A stretch of 64,000 nucleotides of DNA from Cryptomeria japonica (lineage: Eukaryota > Streptophyta > Pinopsida > Cupressales > Cupressaceae): assembly GCF_030272615.1 (NCBI RefSeq), contig NC_081406.1, positions 461,552,072 through 461,616,071 on the forward strand, in the 5' to 3' direction. The position numbers and the translations under genes were made by a program. The notes below the pieces were generated by a model, which had not been told where the DNA came from, did not search any database, and saw only the letters and a program-made list of their open reading frames with translations. The stretch's first letter is position 1, and the number at the start of each line of letters is the position of its first letter. Below are positions 47,201-58,041 of this stretch, piece by piece.

Positions 47201-48838
47201 TTGAACTCACAGGACAAACTGAATCATAGGCATGTTAAATGGGTAAAGTACTTGCAAGCTTACACTTTTACTCTTAAGCATAAGAAGGGTCAGTTGAATA
47301 AAGTAGCAGATGCTTTGAGTAGGAGGTTGTTAACTCTTCATGAGATTCAAGTATAGAGCATTGGTATTCATAGTTTTAAAGATATGTATCCTACTAATGA
47401 TGATTTTGCTGAAGCTTATAAAGTTTGTCAAGATTTTGAGAATCATTTCCATGGTGCGTATGCTACTTTCACTTTGTAGGATGGTTTGTTATTCCGGGGT
47501 GGACATTTATGTGTGCCAAAAGGTTCTATGAGAGAGAACCTCATTCAGGAGAAGCATAATGGGTTCTTAAGTGGGCATTTTGGTCTCAACAAGACCTTAG
47601 AGTTGGTTCAAAGGTTCTATTATTGGTCTAAGATGTAGAGGGACATCAGGAGGTATGTTGAGTAGTGTTTGGTATGTTAGAAAGAAAAAGGTAATTCCTC
47701 CAATGCTAGTTTATATCAGCCTCTTCCCATTCCACATAGGCCTTGGGATTGCATTAGTATGGATTTTGTGGTAGGATTACCTAGAACTCAAGCATGATTT
47801 GATAGCATCTTTGTCGTAGTTGATAGATTTAGAAAAATGGCTCATTTTATTCCTTATAAGACAACATATGGTGCAAGTCATATTGCTTACTTGTTTTTCA
47901 AAGAAGTTGTTAGAATACATGGTTTGCCTACTAGCATTGTTTCAGATAGAAATGTGAAATTTCTTGGTCATTTCTGGAAAACATTATGTAAGAGACTGGG
48001 TACTAATCTCTCTTTTGGTTCAGCTTATCATCCACAAACTCATGGCCAAACTGAGGTTGTGAATAGGTCTCTTGGAAACTTGCTTAGGTGTTTGACAAAC
48101 AAATATGGACAAAGTTGGGATCAGCTCATTCATCAAGCAGAATATGCCTACAATGATAGTGTCAACCAGTCTATAGGTAAAAGCCCTTTTGAAGTTGTTT
48201 ATGGTATGCATCCAAGAGGTATAATGGAGTTGAGGGATATAACTAACTTGCAGCCTAAGAGTGGAACAACAGATGACATGGCTCAATCCATGAAGGAGGT
48301 TCATGAGCAAGTAAGAAAGGCTCTTTAGGATACCTCCCAAAAAGTCAAGGCAAGAGTGGATGCTACAAAAAGAGATGTTTAGTTTTTGATAGGAGAATAT
48401 GTGATGGTTAATTTCAACAAGGCAAGTCTACAAAAAGGAGTTCCAAGCAAACTTTGGATGAGGAGAATAGGCCCTTGCAAAATCTTGGCTAAGTATGGGT
48501 CTAATGCTTACAAAGTTGATTTGCCTACTGATATTTCTTTGTCTCCCATTTTTAATGTTGCAGATTTGATTGCTTTCAAGGGGCAGCCACCTAAGGAGAT
48601 TCAAAGAGTTTCAGATGTTACATAGTCCCTTTCTAATCTTTCTTTTTCTCATCTCTCTTTTCCTCAAGCAGAATAGGTTCTAGACTCCAGGGTTCTCAAG
48701 AAGACAAGGAATCACACCTATATGGAGCACCTAGTCAAATGGAAGGATAAGCCTCTCTTAGAGGCCACATGGATACGTGAAGTTGACTTTCAACAAGCTA
48801 GAATACCTTCTTCTTTTCTTCCTCAAGGAGTCACATGA
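44255..48838 (+). pseudogene. Element D gag-pol polyprotein with many TAG stops
   Basis: Gag starts at the ATG at 44255 with a coiled coil, then ALTWWKF and a typical gag core; a TAG at 44711 sits where Trp is expected. A phase change follows near 45080. The zinc knuckle near 45225 has both leading Cys as Tyr (YYNYKKLGHPAYRC). Protease keeps IIDSGS (about 45490). From 46109 to the natural TGA at 48836 one frame holds RT (VYLDDILIF), RNase H, integrase (HFGLNKT and CLVC finger; SMDF, SDRN, TEVVNR) and a chromodomain-like end (HLVKWKDKP, ATWIRE). That frame carries 12 premature stops, 11 of them TAG: 46886, 47030, 47354, 47477, 47636, 47663, 47678, 48326, 48380, 48623 and 48674, plus TGA 47795. 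It is a chromovirus by its tail. It is non-functional. Confidence 0.92.
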
Positions 48839-48860
48839 CTTCTTTGTCTTTGGCGGAGTA

Positions 48861-50993
48861 TGGTGCAGGAGCACCTAGTTGAGTAAAAACTCTCCTTTTT
48901 GAGTCTTTCATGATTTCATGTTTGTAATGTCTTGTGCTAGGTTTATGATGTTGTTTTATTTTGTTGTGTGTCTTTTCTAGTGGTTTTGATCTCATTTTCT
49001 ACTCAAGAGGTCACGTTTTACCTTTTAGGACTTGAGTTGACAATTTTGGCAAAAATATGTAAAATTGCCTAAAAGGTCTCAAAATGCTTTCCAAAGCATT
49101 GAAACATGTTTAATAAGTGTGTTTAAGCATTTATTATGTGTTCAGATGAGTTTATGAGGTTTGGTTGTCAAAGATGTCATTTTGTGCAACAAAAGTTGCT
49201 CGCCTTGTTGAAAAGTTGTCATTTTTGAAGTCAAAAATGTGAAAAACAATTCTATAGCAATATGGCCATATAGGACATCTTAACTAAGTCACAAAACCTT
49301 TAAATAGGCCACCCTATTCCTTTTATAGGGTTGGAAGATGTGAAACAAAGTCATTTTTTTCAATAAAAGGAGTGCATTTTCTGGTTTTCATGGCAATTTG
49401 AACTTGTTTTGAGTAACAGTCTGTACTGTAGCATATTTTGTCCATATTGTACCTTCTCGGAAGTGTTCCTAGTGGTTATCCAATTATCTCCAAGTAATAT
49501 TTACATTGTCTTTCCATTTGCAAGTTGATTAGATAAAATATTTTCCATTTTGTGTGCTCACTGCCCTATCAAGGGTTTGGGGTCTAAAACTGTAGCAACT
49601 TGACTAATATAGGCCTGGGCTCCCACCAAATGGATTTGGTCAAGTTGGTATGAATGTATATAATGTACATATGTTCCTTTTCTTCCATGATTGTGATGGA
49701 AAAGATGAGTTTGAGCAATTATTAGGCAAGTTGTCTAACTTGGCTAGTAATCTTCCTTTATGCTCAAAATTTGGATTCTAAGCATCAAGTGTTTGAAAAA
49801 AAAATGGACAGAGGTCTTCACCTATCATAGAATCTTTTTGAAGGGATTGGATCACCAAAATTTATCCATTTTTGCATTATAAAGTGTCACTATTTGTAAA
49901 GGGCAGCAAACTCGCTGTTTTGGGAAATATATTGGTTTTTGGCACCAAGATTGTCTTTGAAACCTTCTATGCATGAAGACTTCACCATACTTGTTCAAGG
50001 CAGAGTTAAATTGTTGTTAAAAGGTTTATATATGACTTGGTGTAGGCATTTTAGAAGTTCTAACAATCCTTTGTGCAAAGATAACAGTGAAAAGATAGAA
50101 AAACAGTGAAAATGACTATTTTTGTCAACTTTTACAGCTACTGCACCAAGTGTCTGGAAAAATGACAAGTGGAAAGTGTTTGACCAGTGATCTCTAAGGT
50201 GTGGCAGATCCCAATGGTCAGTTTTAGGCCTTGTTTTGTGAAGGAGAAGTGTATTTAATAAAGCAAGCTTGAAACCCCTCTTGAAACCCTACAAAAGTGC
50301 CATAAATAGTGGAGAATCCTCATTTTGCATTGATAGAGGCCTAAACCATGAAAATCTATTATCTTATACCTCTAAAAAATCAACCAAGATAATTTTGTTG
50401 GAGGAATTTCCCATCGTTGGGTTGAGTGAACAAAAAAGTGCCAATTAGCCCTCCACAAGCTACTAGCCTTTTGGGCCTATTTCCAAAAAATGCTTAACCC
50501 AATTTTAATAAGGTTAAGGAGACTTGCTAAGTTAGTTGAAAGTCATTTGAAAACTCAATAAGAACCATTGAAAATCCTTTGTAGCAGGATAAACTCCATT
50601 GTTGACTTAATCCAAGCATTGGTGGGTTTGAGTAACCTAGAGCAAGGCAAGGTTGAACCTTCAAACCATAAATAAAACTATGAGTAGCCCTTAAACATCC
50701 TTCTTGGGACATTGAAGGAGGTCAATTTATAGTTAGGGGATAGAAAGGGTGAGCAGGAGTATGTTTAGGAGTGGAGTGACTAGTTAAGCAAGGTAATGAG
50801 AGCTTGAGTAAGGAAGGAATGACAACACATTGGGTGATTGGTTGAGGGGTGTATGAGGTGTTGGGAAACTAGAAATAAAAAATTGAAATCACAACCAGAA
50901 GGAGGAATTAAAAACTTTGTCCTTGAGGACCATTTGAGGTAGTTTAAACCATTTAAGAACCATTGAGTAGCTTCTCTCACAATCTCCCTATCA
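48861..50993 (+). repeat. 3' LTR of D
   Basis: TGGTGCAGGAGC...CCCTATCA. A clear polypurine tract before it is lacking (only GGCGGAGTA). It ends against TAGAT at 50994. Confidence 0.92.
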
Positions 50994-51980
50994 TAGATTC
51001 TATCTTGTTTGCTTAGAAGATTGGTTTCTAGTTCCGGTGAGGGTTTTATTGGTTGAGTTTTTGGTGGAGATCTTTGATAAATTTCATAAGTGGTGTTCAT
51101 GTAGCTTCTAGTGGAGTTTGAGGATGTTGTTGGTGATCTTGTTCGAGACTTGGTGGATGGAGATCATTACTAGAGCGTGTGGACCTATACTGGGTCTCAG
51201 TTGATCTACATTATGGATCGACTTTAATGTAATGTGTGGATAGGACCTATTGATGTATTTCCAAAATGTCCTATGTGTTGATATTTTTTTTTTGGTCTAA
51301 GGTGGACATGGTTTATAATTATGTAATTGGTTTATTGTCTGCTATTCATTTTGATTGTTTATGGTCGAGGGTTTATATATATAGATGTAAGATCTCATTG
51401 TAGATCATCATGGTTATTGTTAGAGGTCATGGTCAGGGAATGTAATTTGCAAATAATATAATATCATTCAGGCAGAGGAGTTTGTCAATCATTGGAGATC
51501 AAATTGGCTTTATATAAGAAGATTTAGTCATCCGGTATTGAGCTTAACCCAAATTGTACTCAGGCATAAGAGATTCTATTTTTTGTAGTTCAACACTTCT
51601 CTGGATTGTAGTCTGGATTTATATATAGTTAGTGAGACTCTTTTTGTGATGAGCATTGCGCTCTAGGTTGTTGATCTTTCTGCAAGTGCAAGCCCCTTAG
51701 TTGTAATTCACATACTTACTGCAAAATTATTATCTAACTATGGGTAGGATTCCCACCGTGGTTTTTCCCTTTACTGGGTTTTCCACGTACAAATCTTGGT
51801 GCTATGTGGATGGTATTTATTTTGTGATTATTTTTTATGCTTAATTAGTGTATCTGCTATTCCGGTATTAATTTTTTGGGTTTTGTTATTAAAGTTTAAA
51901 TTTCTAATGGTTATGGTAATCTGCGACAACTGATTCACCCCCCCTCTCAGTTGTCTTCCAGTTATTTGAACTGTCTAACA
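50994..51980 (+). repeat. 3' LTR of copia E, right part
   Basis: The copia LTR resumes after element D and runs to TCTAACA. Joined to 41916-42151 it gives about 1.2 kb, the length of the 5' LTR. It holds the TATA-like TTATATATATAG (near 51371), TGATTCACCCCCCC (near 51931) and the other shared blocks. Confidence 0.92.
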
Positions 51981-51984
51981 AAAG

Positions 51985-52335
51985 AATACATTTTATCTTC
52001 TAGTTTCCTATTGTGTTCATGTGTTGTATGAATTTCAAATGCTTAGAGTGTTCTAAACTTGTCTATTCTTAATGATTATGTGTATGATTTGATGGGTTGG
52101 ATTTGCAACAAATGAATTAAATTTATGAAGAAATACTACAACATAGGATGAACTAGTGTGAGTTCGAGTTAAGGTTTTATTTCTTCAGTTGAATATTTAT
52201 GCAAGGCATTTATGTTCAAATGTCTTCGTGGGATTGAAACCTAAATCTAGTCCTACCACTTAACCATGAGTCATTGGCTATTTCTCTAGAGTGTGGGAAC
52301 CTATTGATTTGAGTACCAACACTCAGTTTATTTAA
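51985..52335 (+). mobile_element. Element B2, segment 4 (3' end region)
   Basis: This matches the minus strand of B1 at about 7535-8235, with a gap. The best blocks are AATACATTTT at the join and CTAAATCTAGTCCTA...CTCTAGAGT near 52245-52300. B1 ends shortly after the latter block, so B2 probably ends near here; the exact end is unclear. Confidence 0.55.
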
Positions 52336-52495
52336 GATGAATAAAAGGTATCATTTTTTGTTCTGATCTCATTTTGTTGTCCATTTGTTATATGAGTTTC
52401 ATATGCTTACAACATTTTCAACTTGTCTTTTCAAATTAAAATTTATGCATGTTGATGGGTTTCATTTGAAGAAAATGAACTAAATTTTGTCAATA
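51990..52495. repeat. Degenerate direct repeat at the B2 3' end
   Basis: A stretch of about 150 bp at 51990-52150 (ATGTGTTGTATGAATTTC... GATGGGTTGGATTTG) is loosely repeated at 52340-52495 (TTTGTTATATGAGTTTC... GATGGGTTTCATTTG). Both resemble B1 near 8100-8240. Confidence 0.5.
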
Positions 52496-54616
52496 ACATA
52501 ACGTGTATGAATAAATGTAACATAATGTGTATGAGTTAATTGATCATTCTATTGATAAATTGAATTGTTTTAACAATTAATTGTTGTTGCAATATCAATT
52601 GTATAAGAAAATGATTATTAAATCTATATTTAATTAACTTTTCCTTCTCTGTGTATGAGTTTAATGTTCCTTTGTCTGAAACCCAATATCCTCCCGAGAA
52701 GAATTCCTGGTCTTATGGATTCATACATGTAACATCTGACCTTTTCAATGAGTTTTGTTATGGTTACAATGAATGTACTTTGCAACTCAGTGGGCATTCA
52801 AATTTTTAAGAATAGAGCATCCTCATTTAATCAATTAATATGAATTAGTAATGGCATTGTATCACATACGTAAAATCTTATTTCAAGGATATATCAATAT
52901 CACATCGAGTTTGTTAACGAAATTACACTTCATCACAAATTTCATTAGAACATGTTGTTGTAAAGGAAAGATAGAAAGAAATAATATAACATGTCGTGTT
53001 ATTGTGATTTATGTAATTTAACATATTGTGTTAGTGTAATGTATGTAATATAGCGTATCGTTATGCAATATAGGGACTAGTGGTGTGGTCTCTCTATTGA
53101 TATTATTTTTGATATACATGGAGTGATTTTTAAATTCTTATTAATAATATAGGATACACTGAAGTTTGACATGTAGGTTGTACATGCAAGAAAATAAAAT
53201 AAAAATGGAGCAATCTCACTTTAAATAAATATTCATTCACAAAAATTGTAGGAGAATACCAAAAATATAAATTTTGTCCATGAAAATATACCATCATGTC
53301 CCTCTGTAAACATAAATGTCAATGGTTTTATTAAAAACCATAGTCATACAACCAAGAAAGATAATACAATTTTATGGGAGAGACCTCCTCTATGATGATA
53401 ATCTTCTTTCAATCCTCGCAAACCTCATCGGTGGACGGGAACTATTATGTCCTGTGAAGAGGTGCGTATAATCTAGATTCACCAGATTGGTGGAAAAAAG
53501 GGCACTAGCGGCAATAACGTCGTAATCTGGGTGTGGTAGTCATACTGACCCCTCCATGGATCTGAATCTTGGTTGATGGTGCACATTATGTGCACCCTCA
53601 GGAGAGCCATGAACTAGTTGACAAAGGGTCTGAAAACAGGCCATAGCACCCTATATATTTTGATCTGTCTCCAAATATGGAACCAAAAAGAAGAGGTCTA
53701 TTATATGGAAAATACAATATGTCTAGCCATTGTCATTTCTATGTATGTCAACCCGCCATAGAATACTAAGGCGAGCATGCATCCTCAATTGTGCATCCTT
53801 TTGGCTACACTCTTCCATATGTCGGTGTAACCGACACATTCATCCAACAAGAGCGCTTGTTATTTAACAATGCCATTCAATAAATTTAAAAAATATTCCT
53901 ACAATAAGTGTGTGAGTTATTTAACTAAACCATTCAATAATTGTAAGATATATTCATACAATAAGAGTCTTACTTATTTAACCATAGCATTTAATAAATG
54001 TGATACATAAAGATACAATACTAAAAAATAAAGTGGCTGAATCAAAATTACAACCTCCTCATGTTGTCACTGGTGTACATGGTTGGCATTGCTTTCTAGA
54101 AGGTGAACAAATATCTAAAAGGCACATGCTGAGAAAGATACAGTGTGTAACAACATTGGGGACAATAATACAAAGCATTACAACAATATTACAACAAACA
54201 ATTCTAGTCCATATTACTAAACATGTTGAGAGATAAAAAGCTAAACATGGAGTTAAGAAAAATGTAGTACAAAGGTAATGACAGACACATGGTTTAAAAT
54301 ATGATACAGATAAAATGTACCACATGACCTCTATAGCACATCTTAGCTGTTGACATGAATATGAAAATGTCATGTAGTTATCTGTAGATATGGAAGGTAT
54401 ACATAAAGAACGTATATCCAAATCTGAAGCAATAATACCAATGTTGTGTTAGCGAGGGATATTTTGTGATCCTTGTTCGGATTGAGCAAAGTCAAAAGCC
54501 AATTGTTGGCAAGGATTCCTCTGCCTAGATGTTGAGGGTGTAGTGACATTGTCATGCCTATTTGTGGTTCACTTCCACCAACTGTGAGACAGAACTACTA
54601 AGTAAGCACATGCACC
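52496..54616. other. AT-rich region without recognisable gene
   Basis: I read both strands and found only short unsupported frames. 53390-53850 is less AT-rich than its surroundings but shows no protein motif I recognise. No LTR ends, tRNA-like fold or long tandem array were seen. Confidence 0.5.
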
Positions 54617-54946
54617 ATTGACATGTTTGGAAACCACTTAAACGTGACACACTTGTGTACCAACCTGTATTGACCATTTTTTCTTAAACATGGCAGATTA
54701 TTGACCATTTTGTCTTTAACATAGTAGATTATTGAACTTTTTCATCTTAAACATGGCAGATTATTGATCATTTTATGTTTAACATGCTATATTATTGACC
54801 ATATTTGTATTAAACATGGTACATTATTGACCTTTTTCATCTTCAACATGGCATATTATTGACCATTTTGTCTTACACATGGAATATTATTGACATGTTT
54901 GGAAACCAATTAAACGTGACACGGTTGTGAACCAACCTATATTAGA
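54617..54946. repeat. 31-32 bp tandem repeat with flanking direct repeats
   Basis: About seven units of 31-32 bp start ATTATTGACC and end AACATGGCAG or variants, covering about 54667-54896. The array is bracketed by two copies of a 55-bp sequence (54617-54671 and 54891-54946, both with GACATGTTTGGAAACCA and AAACGTGACAC), so the array may have arisen by duplication between them. Confidence 0.8.
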
Positions 54947-56897
54947 TACTACAACAGAACCTGTGGAAAGGACGTGCGGTTCTGGTGCTTCATCAAATAA
55001 CCTCTTGCCCTTCCGTCTCCTAGTAGTCTCTAAGGGAAACTCAAAGGTGTCAGGGTGCATAACATCATCAAAGATCTCAATGTTTGTATTCTACCTAGGT
55101 TGCCTCTGAATCCAACCATGATCCCTACTTGCACTAAACCAAGGCCGCATTCGAATGGTGCTTGTAGTGACTAGATCAATATGGGGACTGAAATCAAATG
55201 ACATTGCACTTGAATTTTCAAGATCAACTATGAACCTCTCCACACGACCTACAAATGCCATTATTTTTTTCGCATGTGTGGCATTGTTCATGACACCATC
55301 TTCAAGTTTGTGCTCACTTCATTCCACCTCATGATGTGAACATCCTCTATATGTGCTTCTGTACTAGAAATGGTATCAACAACTGATAGAGTTGTTGGGT
55401 GTTCATTAATGTTATTAGATGTTGGAGTTGACATAGGAATAGGTTCTGCATGAAACAATATCTTAGAGTGAAGTGTAGATCTTTTAAATTACCATGCATA
55501 AACATTGACAAACCAAACAAGTTGACTTACACTTGAGATCAACTTACCCAGGAGACGTGAATCATTAAATGAGTTATCCACCATTGCAACAACCTTCAAA
55601 GCATTCTCGCATGTGTTTCCTTGAAAACTCCATGGATAGTCACATATGTACAAGTGATCACCGTATTTCATAACCATGTACCAATTGCAAGGGGACTGAC
55701 TTTTCACCTCATACGAACCAAGATTCGTTTCATCTGGAACAAAATCGGCATCAAGAATTTCCTTTTCCCTCTCCATGCTAGTTTGTAAATGTGACAACCT
55801 ATAGTTTCTAATGAATCCATAATGTTGCAAAAATCACTTTTTATTGTAGAATAGTTCCACTTTATAGGAAAGCTTGTGATATAGATTGTCCATCCTCCTT
55901 GTGCATATTTTCTTATTGTCTCTTAGGTGCAACACCTGAATAATTTTCCATGGTATAATTTGATGACATTATTTATGTCTTGGTTAGTGTGAGGGAAATT
56001 ATTGAATTTTTTCACCCACATTGCTACTCAAAAGACAAAAAAAAGGAAGATGTCAATGAACAACGAATGAGACAACTATCGCAACGAAAGAGTTAACAAG
56101 CTGGGGAGGCAAAATATAAGGTAATGGAAAACTCACCAATGCAACCATCTCGACACCATGTGTTGTAGAAGTACTCTAGAAAATGTTGTTGATAAGCGAA
56201 TTCAACAAATAAATTGTGCAGTTGTTGAGTAGTGCACTCTTCACTTTCATGCATTGCCATCATTATCTTCCCTAAATGGTGAGAAATGTCCATTTCTCTT
56301 TCTTTTGTGGCATACTTGTAGAAATTCTTCAACCATGCTCGCCACACATGCCAGATACAAAGTATCATGTGACATTGAAAAAAGGTCTCGTTTTGAAGTT
56401 AACGATTAATTGTGCCTAATAAATATACAAAAAATGGAAGATCGACATATCTTACTATTTGATCTAAAGTAGACTAACAATTGAAACATGCACGTCTTGT
56501 ATCGCTTGAATCTCTGCACTCGCATCATCTACGATGAATGCATTGATCCTCCAATCAGGCCTATTTTCCTTTTCTCATCTCCGCAACTCCACCAACCACA
56601 CCTCAAGGTCCTCGATCTTGTTCCTCGATGTCACTACCCATTCAATGAGAACCCCTAATTTCTCCTCATCAAACATGAGAAACAAATATAATTGGTACTA
56701 TTTCCAGCAAAAAACATGATAATTATTTCCATCTACAATTGACTGTAATGGGAAACTTCAAAATATGAGGAAGACTCATTACAAGGAGTTTAAGGAAACT
56801 TTCCCCATATTTATTCATTGCAAATGTGGAATCCATCGATATGATTGACTCATGTGAGTGTCAAGCCATCATGTTGAGCATCCAATGTGTTTGTATT
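54930..56897 (-). pseudogene. MULE-type transposase remnant, main part
   Basis: Decayed coding sequence is read on the minus strand from 56897. It holds IISMDSTFAMNKYGE (first catalytic Asp region of the MULE DDE domain), then FIVDDASAEIQAI (second Asp), ILCIWHVWRAWLKN (the C-x-x-H region before the last acid), a helical stretch, and CDYPWSFQGNTC, which is a SWIM zinc finger with one Cys changed to Tyr and the final His to Asn. A charged tail with TTRRRKGKRLFDEAPE follows. By family knowledge this is a cut-and-paste Mutator-like transposase of the SWIM-finger type. Many stops and shifts make it inactive. Terminal inverted repeats were not found. It is split from its N-terminal part by A2. Confidence 0.8.
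56893..56897. repeat. Target-site duplication, left of A2
   Basis: GTATT is repeated at 63559-63563. Confidence 0.88.
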
Positions 56898-57816
56898 TAA
56901 TGGGATCTGAGAACATTGAGAGGGGGGGGTGAATCAATGTTTTGTCAGAATCAACAATTTTTAACTTTCTAAACCATGCATGTATGTACCGGTAAAAAAT
57001 AAGCATATAACAAGAAGCAAATAAACCGTCCACATAAATGAACAACATAACACACAAAATTTATATGTGGAAAACCTCAATGAGGAAGAACCACGGTGGG
57101 ATTTGTGACCCATAATATCAGTTCACAGGCCATATGAAAAGATATTACATAAAACAGGGGCCTGCACTTGTAGGAAGGCACACTGCCTAGAGCATACTTC
57201 TCATCACTAAAGAGCCTCACTAACTACAAGATTTCTACCAAAGTAAATTATTGAAAATGGACTCAAGAATGCATCTTCTATGCCAGATAGAGTTCTGGTT
57301 CTGATTCTGCTCTATACTAGTTCACAAACTTGAACTATTACCAGTATTGCTTCTCCTCTAGGATTGCTTTCCAAGCTATCTGTAGATCATTGCATGATAT
57401 AATGTTTGAATACGAAAATGATCTCCATATATATATTTCACATCCCATAGTTCTTCTATACCTATATATGTCTATCTCTATTACATTACCATTATCTCAT
57501 CATCTTTTAAATTGACCTAGCAGACTAAGTTATATACCTACTACATATGATATGCCTTATGTTGTCTTACAATGTATTTACAAAAGATATTCAATGTCGG
57601 CCTCGACAATAATTACAAAATAATTTACTAAATAAATCTTCCTTGATATCAGCTTGCTTGAAGTATTGATGCCGGTATTAGTGCCGGTGTAAGCCTGCAT
57701 GCTTCCAATGTCGGTATCTATCGGTATATGCCTCCTAGTGCTGGTTTGTGACTTCCATAAAATATTGTTGCCATCAATGACAAAAATATGAATCCAATGA
57801 GTGTCAATTGCTAACA
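56898..57816 (-). repeat. 3' LTR of A2
   Basis: The plus strand reads TAATGGGATCTGAGAAC at the left, where the other LTR has TGTTGGGATC, and TTGCTAACA at the right. GAGAGGGGGGGG, AACCTCAATGAGG and GGGGCCTGCA blocks match family A. A TATA-like ATATATATAT run is near 57428-57437. Confidence 0.88.
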
Positions 57817-57828
57817 ATGTCCCCCTTT
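57817..57828 (-). other. Polypurine tract of A2
   Basis: The minus strand reads AAAGGGGGACAT against the 3' LTR. Confidence 0.8.
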
Positions 57829-58041
57829 GGCATTGATGGAAATACTCATTTGAAAAATGGATTTCCTGTCGGTGTGCTCCCCTGAGAAAAACACTCCATA
57901 TACTCCATCTGATAATGTTTTCTTTGATATTTTTCACATAGATACATACTCCCCCTTTGACATTAATGCCAAAGACTGGTGAAAGAATAAAAGAATGAAA
58001 GAATACTATTAGTGTCACTTGAGCTTAGTCATCTTTAGGAT

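Larger units (their letters stand above)
42152..50993 (+). mobile_element. Ty3/gypsy element D nested in the copia 3' LTR
   Basis: A complete plus-strand gypsy element of 8.8 kb has LTRs of 2049 and 2133 bp, a perfect Met-tRNA primer site, and gag, protease, RT, RNase H and integrase with a chromodomain-like tail. CAGAT (42147-42151) and TAGAT (50994-50998) are the target duplication with one C/T difference. It is younger than copia E, whose LTR it splits. Confidence 0.95.
36340..51980 (+). mobile_element. Ty1/copia element E (interrupted by D)
   Basis: This plus-strand element has a 1205-bp 5' LTR, a primer site, gag, protease, integrase, RT and RNase H in copia order, a polypurine tract and a 3' LTR split by gypsy element D. 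Flanking AAAG (36336-36339 and 51981-51984) is the visible target duplication; a fifth base does not match. Without D it is about 6.8 kb. It is inserted in the 3' part of element B2, as shown by joining 36339 to 51985 and comparing with B1. Confidence 0.92.

Noticed and set aside
53390-53850. Less AT-rich stretch as a possible exon cluster
   Set aside because: All frames on both strands are broken and show no recognisable motif or splice-bounded open segment.
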